Part shown: positions 34,704 through 42,373 of the stretch, one piece after another | Layout: every line of letters starts with the position of its first letter | How positions within the stretch are numbered: position 1 is the first letter of the stretch | Assembly: GCF_018390515.1 (NCBI RefSeq) | Contig: NZ_JAHBBK010000001.1 | Span: forward strand, 1,798,001-1,862,000 | Reading direction: 5' to 3' | DNA from: Mucilaginibacter sp. Bleaf8 | GTDB taxonomy: Bacteria; Bacteroidota; Bacteroidia; Sphingobacteriales; Sphingobacteriaceae | Length of the DNA stretch: 64,000 nucleotides | The notes under the pieces: model-generated | Told to the model about the DNA's origin: nothing | Databases searched by the model: none | The model's input: the letters and a program-made list of their open reading frames with translations, nothing else | Translations under genes and position numbers: made by a program

Positions 34704-35540
34704 TTATTCTTCTGAAGATTCAGCAGCTGGTGCTTCAGATTCAGCCTCAGCGGCTACTGCACCTCTTCTTCTGCGGCCACCGTCAGCGTCACCGCCGTCA
34801 GCTTTAGCTTTTGATGCAGCTGCTTCTTTTTCAACTTCATCTTCTTTTTCGCGTTTACGCTCATCTAAACCTTCCTGAATAGCCTGGATCATGATACCGG
34901 TAATCAAAGAGATTGATTTAGTAGCATCATCGTTAGCCGGGATAGGGAAATCGATGTTTGAAGGATCTGAGTTGGTATCTACCATTGCAAAGGTAGGAAT
35001 GTTCAATTTCAGTGCTTCAGAAACTGCGATGTGCTCTTTCTTAACGTCAATCAGGAACAATGCAGCTGGTAAGCGGTTCAGGTCAGATATACCACCTAAC
35101 AAGCTTTCCAGTTTTATACGCTCACGCTGAATCATCAGACGCTCTTTTTTAGAAAGGATACTGTAAGTACCGTCTTTAGTCAGTTTATCGATGTTTGACA
35201 TCTTTTTGATTGACTTGCGTACGGTAGTGAAGTTAGTTAACATACCACCTAACCAACGCTCGGTTACGTAAGGCATGTTTACTGATTTTGCATAATCAGC
35301 TACGATATCTTTTGCTTGTTTCTTGGTAGCAACAAACAAAACTTTACGGCCTGATTTTACAATTTGTTTGATAGCGGCAGCAGCCTCTTCAACTTTGCTT
35401 AAAGTTTTATTTAAATCGATAATGTGGATACCGTTGCGCTCCATGAAAATGTACTGAGCCATTTTCGGATCCCATTTGCGGGTAAGGTGACCAAAGTGTA
35501 CACCTGCATCCAGTAAATCCTGATATGTTGTTCTTGCCAT
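34704..35540 (-). CDS. rpsB: 30S ribosomal protein uS2
   Basis: The 278-residue protein matches uS2 throughout: ARTTYQDLLDAGVHFGHLTRKWDPKMAQYIF, TKKQAKDIVADYA, VTERWLGGMLTNFTTVRKS and AVSEALKLNIPTFAMVDTNSDPSNIDFPIPANDDATKSI. The C-terminus (about 232-278) is a long Lys/Glu then Ala/Glu/Ser-rich tail with a GGRRRRG patch, which is low in complexity and longer than in E. coli. A strong Shine-Dalgarno sequence (AAGGAGG, 35549-35555) lies 8 bases before the ATG, unusual for this phylum. Confidence 0.97.
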   Translation of the reverse strand: MARTTYQDLLDAGVHFGHLTRKWDPKMAQYIFMERNGIHIIDLNKTLSKVEEAAAAIKQIVKSGRKVLFVATKKQAKDIVADYAKSVNMPYVTERWLGGMLTNFTTVRKSIKKMSNIDKLTKDGTYSILSKKERLMIQRERIKLESLLGGISDLNRLPAALFLIDVKKEHIAVSEALKLNIPTFAMVDTNSDPSNIDFPIPANDDATKSISLITGIMIQAIQEGLDERKREKEDEVEKEAAASKAKADGGDADGGRRRRGAVAAEAESEAPAAESSEE

Positions 35541-35548
35541 TGTTGTGT

Positions 35549-35555
35549 CCTCCTT
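35549..35555 (-). promoter_or_regulatory. Strong Shine-Dalgarno before rpsB
   Basis: AAGGAGG on the minus strand with an 8-base spacer to the ATG. Most genes in the window have no such site. Confidence 0.8.
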
Positions 35556-35561
35556 AAAATA

Positions 35562-35948
35562 TTAACGTTTACTGAATTGGAATTTACGACGTGCTTTGCG
35601 GCGTCCTGGTTTTTTACGCTCAACCATACGTGGGTCACGAGTCATTAAACCTTTAGCACGCAATGCAGGTTTTTTCTCCGCATCAAGTTCAACAATAGCT
35701 TTAGCAATAGCTAAACGAACGGCCTCAGCCTGTCCTTTTACGCCACCGCCGGCAACATTAGCAACCACGTCAAATTTACCTTCTGAACCAGAAACCAGTA
35801 ATGATTGAGTAGCAACGTATTGTAATGGTAAAGTAGGGAAGTATTCTTTGTAATCTTTACCGTTAACGATTAGCGCACCGTTACCTTCGTTTAAGTAAAC
35901 GCGGGCAACAGCGGTTTTTCTTCTGCCTGAAGTGTTAGTTGTTGGCAT
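35562..35948 (-). CDS. rpsI: 30S ribosomal protein uS9
   Basis: The 128-residue uS9 begins NTSGRRKTAVARVYLNEGNGALIVNGK and ends with the highly basic tail MVERKKPGRRKARRKFQFSKR, whose terminal Lys-Arg contacts P-site tRNA. The gene lies 25 bases after rplM and 21 bases before rpsB. A Shine-Dalgarno site (AAAGGAG, 35956-35962) lies 7 bases before the ATG. Confidence 0.98.
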   Translation of the reverse strand: MPTTNTSGRRKTAVARVYLNEGNGALIVNGKDYKEYFPTLPLQYVATQSLLVSGSEGKFDVVANVAGGGVKGQAEAVRLAIAKAIVELDAEKKPALRAKGLMTRDPRMVERKKPGRRKARRKFQFSKR

Positions 35949-35955
35949 TTCTTTT

Positions 35956-35962
35956 CTCCTTT
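35956..35962 (-). promoter_or_regulatory. Strong Shine-Dalgarno before rpsI
   Basis: AAAGGAG on the minus strand with a 7-base spacer to the ATG. Confidence 0.7.
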
Positions 35963-35973
35963 AAAATTAAAAG

Positions 35974-36411
35974 TTAAATGGTTTTAGGGTTTTGTGCAGC
36001 GTGCGGATGCTCGGCACCGGCATAAACATGCAGGTTGCCAAAGATGGCTCTGCCCAAACGATTTTTAGGTAACATACCACGAACGGCTTTTTCAATTACA
36101 CGCTCAGGGAACTTAGCCATTAACTCCTTAGGAGAAATGAAACGCTGACCACCTGGGTAACCGGTGTAAGAAACATATTGCTTAGCGCTGAATTTGTTTC
36201 CGGTCAGTTTTACCTTGTCTGCATTAATAACAATAACGTTATCACCGCAGTCTACGTTTGGAGTGAAGCCTGGTTTATGTTTTCCTCTGATGATCGCAGC
36301 GATCTTAGAGGTCAAGCGCCCCAAAATCTCGCCTTCCGCGTCAACAACTACCCATTCTTTGTTAACGGTCTTCTTGTTGGCTGAGACAGTTTTGTAACTT
36401 AACGTATTCAC
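35974..36411 (-). CDS. rplM: 50S ribosomal protein uL13
   Basis: The 145-residue uL13 has WVVVDAEGEILGRLTSKIAAIIRGKHKPGFTPNVDCGDNV, then KYVSYTGYPGG-like and AVRGMLPKNRLGRAIFGNLHVYAGAEHPHAAQNP. The start is GTG at 36411. It is the first gene of rplM-rpsI-rpsB-tsf and has the best promoter in the window 56 bases upstream. The 5' leader may hold an autoregulatory element. Confidence 0.97.
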   Translation of the reverse strand: MNTLSYKTVSANKKTVNKEWVVVDAEGEILGRLTSKIAAIIRGKHKPGFTPNVDCGDNVIVINADKVKLTGNKFSAKQYVSYTGYPGGQRFISPKELMAKFPERVIEKAVRGMLPKNRLGRAIFGNLHVYAGAEHPHAAQNPKTI

Positions 36412-36460
36412 TTGCTTTAAATTAAATTTATTAAACAGTTTACTATACCCCGTAATTTCG
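36412..36460 (-). promoter_or_regulatory. 5' leader of the rplM operon, possible uL13 autoregulatory leader
   Basis: About 50 bases lie between the predicted transcription start and the rplM GTG. There is a small CCCG/CGGG stem near 36450-36463. An L13 leader RNA class is known from Bacteroidia, so this leader is a plausible member, but I cannot verify its secondary structure by eye. Confidence 0.3.
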
Positions 36461-36466
36461 GGACTG

Positions 36467-36497
36467 CAAAGATACGAGTAGCTATTTAATTTTCAAA
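36467..36497 (-). promoter_or_regulatory. Canonical Bacteroidota promoter of rplM-rpsI-rpsB-tsf
   Basis: On the minus strand TTTG (36497-36494), a 19-base spacer and TATCTTTG (36474-36467) match the TTTG-N19-TAnnTTTG consensus exactly. The predicted start of transcription is near 36460. Confidence 0.8.
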
Positions 36498-36693
36498 TAG
36501 TTTGGAGAATATTTTTGAAGTGAATTGCCAGTTGTAAGTCAAGCAACTTGCCTTTTAAATTTGCTGTCTTATCGAAGACACCTTCTTTACATACAGGCTC
36601 GCTGTCCTTGTTGTGGATGCTACCTTGAGTGGGATGCTAAAGACCGTATTTAATAATTGCACTGTGTTAATTTACCAGTAAGCCTATCTTAAA

Positions 36694-37140
36694 TCAGTCA
36701 TCAGTTACCAATCTTACAGATGCAAATCGGTACTTGTAAAATTTCATCTTTTCAGCTACGGCTTTGGGAACAAACACACGACAACTTTTATATGTGTGAG
36801 AACTTTTTGCTTCGACCCAATAAATACTAGGATCAGGAATATTAAATTTTTTTACTTGGCTAACATGAGTATCTAATAATATTACTGTATCTGCTTCTTC
36901 TGACGATGAATCTCTAAAAATCTTACAGATAAACACATTTGCAAATGGCCCCTTATTGGTAATGCTTTTGCTATCCCACTCATATACCGCGATGAGGGAG
37001 TTATTTGCATATGCAGTTATATTTAAAGGTGCCTTTTGCATGTGTGATGTATATAAAAGTACATCTTCTGCTTTCTCTTGATACGAAGCACAAGCAAATA
37101 GTATAGAAGCAAATGTAAAAAGCAGCGTTTTATATCTCAT
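36694..37140 (-). CDS. Hypothetical lipoprotein
   Basis: The 148-residue product has a short lipoprotein signal (MRYKTLLFTFASILFAC, lipobox Cys17). The rest has mixed alpha/beta character with strands such as NITAYANNSLIAVYEWDSK and a basic C-terminal RFASVRLVTDD. I do not recognise a family. The gene and the flanking 36498-37311 are visibly AT-richer than the ribosomal and metabolic genes around them and use A/T-ending codons, so recent acquisition is possible. It has no obvious partner. Confidence 0.6.
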   Translation of the reverse strand: MRYKTLLFTFASILFACASYQEKAEDVLLYTSHMQKAPLNITAYANNSLIAVYEWDSKSITNKGPFANVFICKIFRDSSSEEADTVILLDTHVSQVKKFNIPDPSIYWVEAKSSHTYKSCRVFVPKAVAEKMKFYKYRFASVRLVTDD

Positions 37141-37311
37141 TAATATTAATACTCAATACAGCAATAAGTAACCGCTTCCTGATCGTCGTTTCAATCATAA
37201 AAACAGATATACAACTTAGTTTTACTCGCTAATTTTATAATCCAAACGCCATAAAACGAATCCAACTCTGCCAAACCAATCCCGTAGCCCGATTATTGTA
37301 TATTTACGGCT

Positions 37312-38349
37312 ATGAGTCAAATTCGATTAAGTGTGCTGGATCAATCGCCGGTGCGCAAAGGTGTAACTGCTGAGCAGGCCGTGCGCGAAACGGTTGAACT
37401 GGCCAAACTGACAGATAAATTAGGTTATACCCGTTTCTGGATATCCGAACATCATAACACCGCCAGCCTGGCCGGCTCCACGCCCGAGGTACTGCTGGCA
37501 TACTTAGGCAGCCAAACACAGCATATACGCATTGGTTCGGGCGGTGTAATGCTGCCCAACCACAGTGCGCTTAAAGTAGCCGAAAATTTCAGGATGCTGG
37601 AAGCGCTGTTTCCGGGCAGGGTTGACCTGGGGCTGGGCCGTGCGCCGGGTACCGACCGTATTACGGCTTCGGTGCTCAATCCATCCAACAATTTCAGAGA
37701 GCAGGATTTGGTGGAGCAACTGCTCGACCTGCAAAACTACCTGCATGACCGTGCCGAGGAAGGCCCCGTGCAAACGCGCATACGCGCCATCCCCCAGGTA
37801 CAAACCGTACCAGCCATGTGGATGTTGAGCAGCAGCGGCCAAAGTGGTTTGTTTGCCGCTCATTTTGGTGCCGGTTTATCCTTTGCACACTTTATAAATC
37901 CGGTTGGCGGCGCGCAGGCGGTTGATCTATACCGTGCACGCTTCCAACCATCTGAAGATTTGCTGCAGCCGCAAGCCAACGTCGGCCTGTTTGTATTTTG
38001 TTCGGAAGATGAAGAGAAAATCAGGCAGCATCAAGCCATGATGGATTATCGCTTTACCCAACTCGAAAAAGGCGGCAATCTGAACCCGGTTAGCTATGAA
38101 GATGTTAAGGATATCACCTACACAGCAGCCGAGCAAGAACGCATTCGCTTTAACCGCCACCGCGTAGTAACCGGCACGCCCGATGAAATCAAAGACAAGC
38201 TTACCCGCATGGCCAACACCTATAATGTAGACGAACTGATAGCGATTACCATTACCGAAGATTTTGAAGACAGGCTGGAATCATACCGGTTGCTGGCCGG
38301 GCAGTTTGCATTAGCAAGTCCGGTTGCAAAAGCGGAGGCGACAGTATAA
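37312..38349 (+). CDS. LLM-class flavin-dependent oxidoreductase
   Basis: The 345-residue protein has a luciferase-like TIM barrel: LSVLDQSPVRKGVTAEQAVRETVELAKLTDKLGYTRFWISEHHN, then IRIGSGGVMLPNHSALKVAENFRMLEALFPGRVDLGLGRAPGTD. This is the group named MsnO8/YhbW-like, whose members use FMNH2 or F420. Bacteroidota lack F420, so FMN is likely. The substrate is unknown. The gene is followed by a terminator and stands alone. Confidence 0.88.
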   Translation: MSQIRLSVLDQSPVRKGVTAEQAVRETVELAKLTDKLGYTRFWISEHHNTASLAGSTPEVLLAYLGSQTQHIRIGSGGVMLPNHSALKVAENFRMLEALFPGRVDLGLGRAPGTDRITASVLNPSNNFREQDLVEQLLDLQNYLHDRAEEGPVQTRIRAIPQVQTVPAMWMLSSSGQSGLFAAHFGAGLSFAHFINPVGGAQAVDLYRARFQPSEDLLQPQANVGLFVFCSEDEEKIRQHQAMMDYRFTQLEKGGNLNPVSYEDVKDITYTAAEQERIRFNRHRVVTGTPDEIKDKLTRMANTYNVDELIAITITEDFEDRLESYRLLAGQFALASPVAKAEATV

Positions 38350-38377
38350 GTAAGCTACTGCTATACAACCTATAACG

Positions 38378-38415
38378 AATAAAAGCCACCTGATACACCG
38401 GGCGGCTTTTATTGT
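38378..38415 (+). terminator. Terminator after the LLM oxidoreductase
   Basis: A 10-bp stem (38378-38387 with 38404-38413) is followed by TTTT near the 3' side, 28 bases after the stop. Confidence 0.75.
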
Positions 38416-38447
38416 TTTCGGGTGACAGCAAACTCAAGATTAAATAT

Positions 38448-38455
38448 TACTTTTG
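38448..38455 (+). promoter_or_regulatory. Candidate -7 box TACTTTTG for the desaturase
   Basis: Exact TAnnTTTG, 53 bases before the GTG at 38509. If this is the promoter, the longer frame beginning at 38422 would start upstream of transcription, which supports the inner start. Confidence 0.45.
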
Positions 38456-38508
38456 CAAAACAAATTATACTTATACGATATTCTCAGAATATCCAATTAG
38501 CAGTTATC

Positions 38509-39243
38509 GTGATTATTATTATTTTCTTTATTTCTCACTGGTTCTTATCCTTATTTTTCCAAACGTTTTATTTACACCGCTATGCGGCGCATAAAATGTA
38601 CAGTACACCTAAGGTTACAGAACGTATTTTCCACTTCCTTACGTTTGTTTGTCAAGGCTCATCTTTTTTAAACCCGCGCGCTTACGCTATTATGCACCGC
38701 GAGCATCATGCCTATAGCGATACCGAAAAAGACCCGCACTCGCCACACTTCTTTACCGACGTGTTTCAGATGATGTACCGCACAGCTATTAGTTTCCGCG
38801 TTTATGAAAGAAGATTAAAAGAGCCCGATGCACAATTTAAAGGTAACTATCCGGAATGGCGCTTAATTGACTACTACGGATCGTTAAACATTACCCGTAT
38901 TGCCTGGGGTATTTTATACTTTTTGTTTTACTTAAAATTTGCAACTGTATGGTGGCTGTGGCTATTATTACCTATACAGTTCATTATGGGCCCGTTGCAT
39001 GGCGCTATTGTGAATTGGTGCGGCCATAAATACGGCTACTCAAACTTTGATAATGGCGACAAATCAAAAAACACGACCCCGTTCGACTTTTTTATGCTCG
39101 GGGAACTGTTCCAGAACAACCACCACAAACGCCCTAACAGCCCTAATTTCGGCGCACGTTGGTTTGAGCTTGATCCGGTCTATCCTGTAATGAAAGTTAT
39201 GCACTGGATGCATATCATCAGGTTACGTAAGCCAGCATTATAG
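38509..39243 (+). CDS. Membrane fatty-acid desaturase
   Basis: The 244-residue integral-membrane diiron desaturase carries the three His boxes of the acyl-CoA/acyl-lipid family: HRYAAHK, HREHHAYSD and NNHHKRPNSPNFGARWFELDP. Four hydrophobic segments anchor it in the inner membrane. I chose the GTG at 38509 (MIIIIFFISHWFLSLFF), because a TACTTTTG box lies between it and the GTG at 38422 that opens a longer frame, and because homologues as I recall begin close to this helix. The frame from 38422 would add 29 residues. Confidence 0.85.
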   Translation: MIIIIFFISHWFLSLFFQTFYLHRYAAHKMYSTPKVTERIFHFLTFVCQGSSFLNPRAYAIMHREHHAYSDTEKDPHSPHFFTDVFQMMYRTAISFRVYERRLKEPDAQFKGNYPEWRLIDYYGSLNITRIAWGILYFLFYLKFATVWWLWLLLPIQFIMGPLHGAIVNWCGHKYGYSNFDNGDKSKNTTPFDFFMLGELFQNNHHKRPNSPNFGARWFELDPVYPVMKVMHWMHIIRLRKPAL

Positions 39244-39274
39244 TATCGAGAATAAGTTTCATTATTAAAATATT

Positions 39275-39306
39275 AAAGAGCCGTTATTTAACGGCTCTTT
39301 TTGTTT
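39275..39306 (+). terminator. Terminator after the desaturase
   Basis: An 11-bp stem (39275-39285 with 39290-39300) with a 4-base loop is followed by TTGTTTG. Confidence 0.85.
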
Positions 39307-39371
39307 GTATCCGTTAACGGAAATACTGTAAAGTCTTTGTTCGTTAATCCATATTCTTAACAGCTAACACC

Positions 39372-39379
39372 TATATTTG
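39372..39379 (+). promoter_or_regulatory. Candidate -7 box TATATTTG
   Basis: Exact TAnnTTTG, 20 bases before the aminotransferase ATG. The -33 TTG is not at proper spacing. Confidence 0.45.
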
Positions 39380-39399
39380 CCCTATTCAAACATAATAAT

Positions 39400-40653
39400 A
39401 TGGGCGTATCAGTACTGGCTCAAACCCTTAAGGGTTCTGAGATCATTAAAATTGGAAACGAAATAAACGAACTGAAAAGACAAGGCCAAAATATTGCCAA
39501 CCTAACTATTGGCGATTTTGACCCGAATATCTACCCTATTCCGGAAGAGTTGCGTAATGATATTATAGAAGCTTATCAGGCTAATCATACCAACTATCCA
39601 CCGGCTGATGGGATGCTGGAACTGCGCAAGCAAGTGTCTATCTTTTTAGAAAAAGAGCATAACATTCAGGCTACATCAAATGAAATACTAATTGCAAGCG
39701 GTTCGCGCCCCTTAATTTATTCAGTGTTTTTAGCTTTGGTTGATCCGGGCGATAAAGTGATATACCCTGCACCATCATGGAACAATAACCACTATTGCCA
39801 TATTACCGGCGCTCAGGAAATTCAGGTGCCTACCACGCCAGAAAATAACTTTTTACCAAAAGCTGCCGACCTGGCCCCGCACCTGAAAGGTGCTACCCTA
39901 CTGGCCCTATGCTCACCGCAAAACCCAACCGGTACCATGTTTGAAAAAGCTGATCTGGAAGAAATTTGCGACCTGGTGATTGCCGAAAATGCAAGCCGCC
40001 AGCCTGGCGAAAAACCGTTGTATATTATGTACGACCAGATTTACGCCATGCTTACTTTTGGTAAAAAGCATTACGATCCGGTTACTTTACGCCCAGAATT
40101 GAAAGATTATGTAGTTTATATTGACGGTATATCTAAATGCCTGGCAGCAACCGGCGTGCGTGTAGGCTGGGGCTTTGGTCCGGAAAAAATTATTGGCAAA
40201 ATGCGTTCTATCGTTGGCCACATGGGTGCCTGGGCGCCTAAAGCCGAGCAGGTAGCAACAGCTAAGTATATCCAGAACAGCGAGCAGGTGCACAGCTACC
40301 TGAACACTTTCAAAGCCCGTATACAAGACAGCCTAAACACTTTATACCAGGGCTTTCAGCAATTAAAAGCCGAAGGTTTTGCAGTGGATGCTATTGAACC
40401 AATGGGCGCCATTTACTTAACCGTAAAAGCAGACTACACCGGTAAAACCACCCCGCAGGGCGACGTACTGAACACCCCGGCTGATATTAACTTTTACCTG
40501 ATCAAAGAAGCGAAGGTTGCACTGGTGCCATTCTCGGCCTTTGGCACAGGCGATGATGTGTGCTGGTTCCGCGCCTCGGTAGGTACATCAACACTGGAAG
40601 ATATCCAGGCGATGATTCCCCGCATCAGAGAAGCGCTGAGCAAATTGAAATAA
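39400..40653 (+). CDS. PLP-dependent class I/II aminotransferase
   Basis: The 417-residue fold-type I aminotransferase has the pyridoxal-phosphate Schiff-base Lys246 in GISKCLAATGVRVGWGFG, the ribose-phosphate binding ASGSRPLIYSVF loop and LCSPQNPTGTMF. A C-terminal Arg that binds the alpha-carboxylate lies in DVCWFRASVGTS. The N-terminal VLAQTLKGSEIIKIGNEINEL is typical of the aspartate/tyrosine aminotransferase-like group. The amino-acid specificity is not determined. It is monocistronic with its own promoter box and terminator. Confidence 0.9.
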   Translation: MGVSVLAQTLKGSEIIKIGNEINELKRQGQNIANLTIGDFDPNIYPIPEELRNDIIEAYQANHTNYPPADGMLELRKQVSIFLEKEHNIQATSNEILIASGSRPLIYSVFLALVDPGDKVIYPAPSWNNNHYCHITGAQEIQVPTTPENNFLPKAADLAPHLKGATLLALCSPQNPTGTMFEKADLEEICDLVIAENASRQPGEKPLYIMYDQIYAMLTFGKKHYDPVTLRPELKDYVVYIDGISKCLAATGVRVGWGFGPEKIIGKMRSIVGHMGAWAPKAEQVATAKYIQNSEQVHSYLNTFKARIQDSLNTLYQGFQQLKAEGFAVDAIEPMGAIYLTVKADYTGKTTPQGDVLNTPADINFYLIKEAKVALVPFSAFGTGDDVCWFRASVGTSTLEDIQAMIPRIREALSKLK

Positions 40654-40674
40654 GCATCTGTTACACCTAGCAAT

Positions 40675-40712
40675 AAAATGCCATCTCGCAAACAGCCAGG
40701 ATGGCATTTTTA
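40675..40712 (+). terminator. Terminator after the aminotransferase
   Basis: AAAATGCCAT pairs with ATGGCATTTT around a 16-base loop and is followed by TTATTAT. Confidence 0.75.
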
Positions 40713-40741
40713 TTATACTACTATTTTTCATTTTCTGCGAT

Positions 40742-40797
40742 ACTTTCACCACTCCACGCTATTCACACCTCGCACTCCATTATCCGCACCTCGCTCC
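40742..40797 (-). repeat. One-armed array of 7-nt words (GGAGCGA family)
   Basis: Eight minus-strand words run in exact 7-nt steps from 40797: GGAGCGA, GGTGCGG, ATAATGG, AGTGCGA, GGTGTGA, ATAGCGT, GGAGTGG and TGAAAGT. No plus-strand arm is seen. The array lies 9 bases from the stop of the next gene. Confidence 0.65.
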
Positions 40798-40806
40798 TTC
40801 CCCCCA

Positions 40807-41523
40807 TTAAGCCGCACTCGAAATAAACTTTACCAAACTACGCTTAGCCACCGGCAGTAAAGTTTGCTCCAGCGGAAAGCTGATATCGCTCTGCACATAA
40901 TATACCGCCGGGTTTGGCAGGTGCTTGTATCGCCGTATCAGGGTTTGCTTAATCGACTCTGGCGTGTTTACCAAGTTCTGCTCATAAGTATCTACCAATG
41001 ATATCGTGATACCACGATATTTATCGTCTTTATGCTCAAACAGGGTAACTTGGTACTCATACACCCAGTTGGTTGTTTCTTTGCCATTGCGCAGGGCAAA
41101 ATAACCCGTGTAAGGCGTTAATGGCACCACCCCTACCGGATCAATAGCCAGCCTGCTCTCCACAAAATCATATATATCCCGACCGGTTTGCAGAGCCGGA
41201 TCCATTTTGCGCAACGCATAGGCAATTATGCGTTCTATCTCCTGCATGGTACCATCATCCTGCACCATTTTTTGGTAGGTCAGTTTTACAGCTTCTACAT
41301 CGGCTTTGGTTAAGCGTAGCGGAAAAGCCTGTTGCAATACCGATTTGTCTTTTTTAAAGCTGAGCAGATTATTGTAATGAAATATTAAATCGGTAAGGTT
41401 AGGATAAAGCCGGCTTTTGTCAAAGTGACGGTTAATTTGCTGCAGGTAATCTAAAAGCACATACTTTTTGTGTTCAAAATCAATTGCTCCCTCAATAAAC
41501 CAGTTAACACCTAATGATTTCAT
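40807..41523 (-). CDS. Conserved hypothetical protein of Bacteroidota
   Basis: The 238-residue cytosolic-looking protein has no signal peptide or transmembrane helix. It begins SLGVNWFIEGAIDFEHKKYVLLDYLQQINRHFDKSRLYPNLTDLIFHY and has a central helical region, then a beta-rich part (TNWVYEYQVTLFEHKDDKYRGITISLVDTYEQ). I recognise this as a conserved protein of the phylum without an assigned function. The gene has a Shine-Dalgarno-like AGGAG and is divergent from the RsmI-like gene at 41577, with 53 bases between them. Confidence 0.7.
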   Translation of the reverse strand: MKSLGVNWFIEGAIDFEHKKYVLLDYLQQINRHFDKSRLYPNLTDLIFHYNNLLSFKKDKSVLQQAFPLRLTKADVEAVKLTYQKMVQDDGTMQEIERIIAYALRKMDPALQTGRDIYDFVESRLAIDPVGVVPLTPYTGYFALRNGKETTNWVYEYQVTLFEHKDDKYRGITISLVDTYEQNLVNTPESIKQTLIRRYKHLPNPAVYYVQSDISFPLEQTLLPVAKRSLVKFISSAA

Positions 41524-41528
41524 ATTAA

Positions 41529-41567
41529 CTCCTTTACTTTTACCTAATTTAAAAATAAAAACAGGAG
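41529..41567. promoter_or_regulatory. Divergent control region with two Shine-Dalgarno sites
   Basis: The 53-base space between the divergent genes at 41523 and 41577 carries AGGAG on both strands, at 41563-41567 (plus, 9-base spacer) and 41533-41529 (minus, 5-base spacer). Both are unusual for the phylum. Confidence 0.6.
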
Positions 41568-41576
41568 ATTTGCAAC

Positions 41577-42287
41577 ATGCCCGCCGGAACGCTTTACTTA
41601 ATACCGGTTCCGCTTGCTGACGATGCCGCGGTCCAATCTTTTACACCCTATCTGGTACAAACTATTAACCAGATAACCGAGTATATTGTTGAAAACGAAA
41701 AAACCGCCCGCAAGTTTTTAAAGCAGGCCGGTCTCACCATTCCGCAAAGCCAGCTTATCATTCACGATTATGGCAAGCACCAGCGCAGTGGAGATATCAA
41801 TAGCTTTTTTACTGGACTATTAAATGGAAAAGACGCCGGCCTGATGAGCGAAGCAGGCTGCCCAGGTATAGCCGACCCTGGTGCGGATATTGTTGCCGAG
41901 GCGCACCGTAAAGGCATTAAGGTGGTGCCATTGGTTGGCCCCAGTTCAATTTTACTGGCACTAATGGCATCAGGCTTTAACGGGCAAAGCTTTACCTTTC
42001 ATGGCTATTTACCCATTGATAAAGGGCAGCGCAGCAAACGCATTAAGGAATTGGAAAGCCAAGCTGAGCGCTTTAAGCAAACGCAGCTTTTTATTGAAAC
42101 ACCTTTTCGCAACAACCAGCTACTGGATGAGATACTGAAAGTTTGTAAGCCAGCCACCCGCCTGTGCATTGCCTGCAACATTACAGCGGCTGATGAAATG
42201 GTAATCACCAAAAGCATTGCCGACTGGAAAAAACAGCCGCCTGATCTGCATAAAAAGCCAACCATCTTTTTGCTATTCCATTCGTAG
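41577..42287 (+). CDS. RsmI-like tetrapyrrole-methylase-fold methyltransferase
   Basis: The 236-residue product has the two-domain SAM-dependent fold of the RsmI (YraL) family, which 2'-O-methylates C1402 of 16S rRNA. The parts are GTLYLIPVPLADD, GLMSEAGCPGIADPGADIVAEAHRKGIKVVPLVGPSSILLALMASGFNGQSFTFHGYLPI and later FIETPFRNNQLLDEI. It is shorter than E. coli RsmI (286 residues) and lacks the C-terminal extension. It could be a second, truncated paralogue rather than the sole RsmI. The two are not separable from this window. Confidence 0.82.
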   Translation: MPAGTLYLIPVPLADDAAVQSFTPYLVQTINQITEYIVENEKTARKFLKQAGLTIPQSQLIIHDYGKHQRSGDINSFFTGLLNGKDAGLMSEAGCPGIADPGADIVAEAHRKGIKVVPLVGPSSILLALMASGFNGQSFTFHGYLPIDKGQRSKRIKELESQAERFKQTQLFIETPFRNNQLLDEILKVCKPATRLCIACNITAADEMVITKSIADWKKQPPDLHKKPTIFLLFHS

Positions 42288-42317
42288 CATGAATTGAAAA
42301 TAAAACTCACTTAAACC

Positions 42318-42353
42318 AAAAAGGCCCTGATGCAAATGCATCAGGGCCTTTTA
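42318..42353. terminator. Bidirectional terminator
   Basis: A 16-bp stem (42319-42334 with 42337-42352) has a 2-base gap at the tip and A/T tracts on both ends. It serves the RsmI-like gene and the gld operon. Confidence 0.9.
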
Positions 42354-42373
42354 TATTATCAGAGCAATTTATT

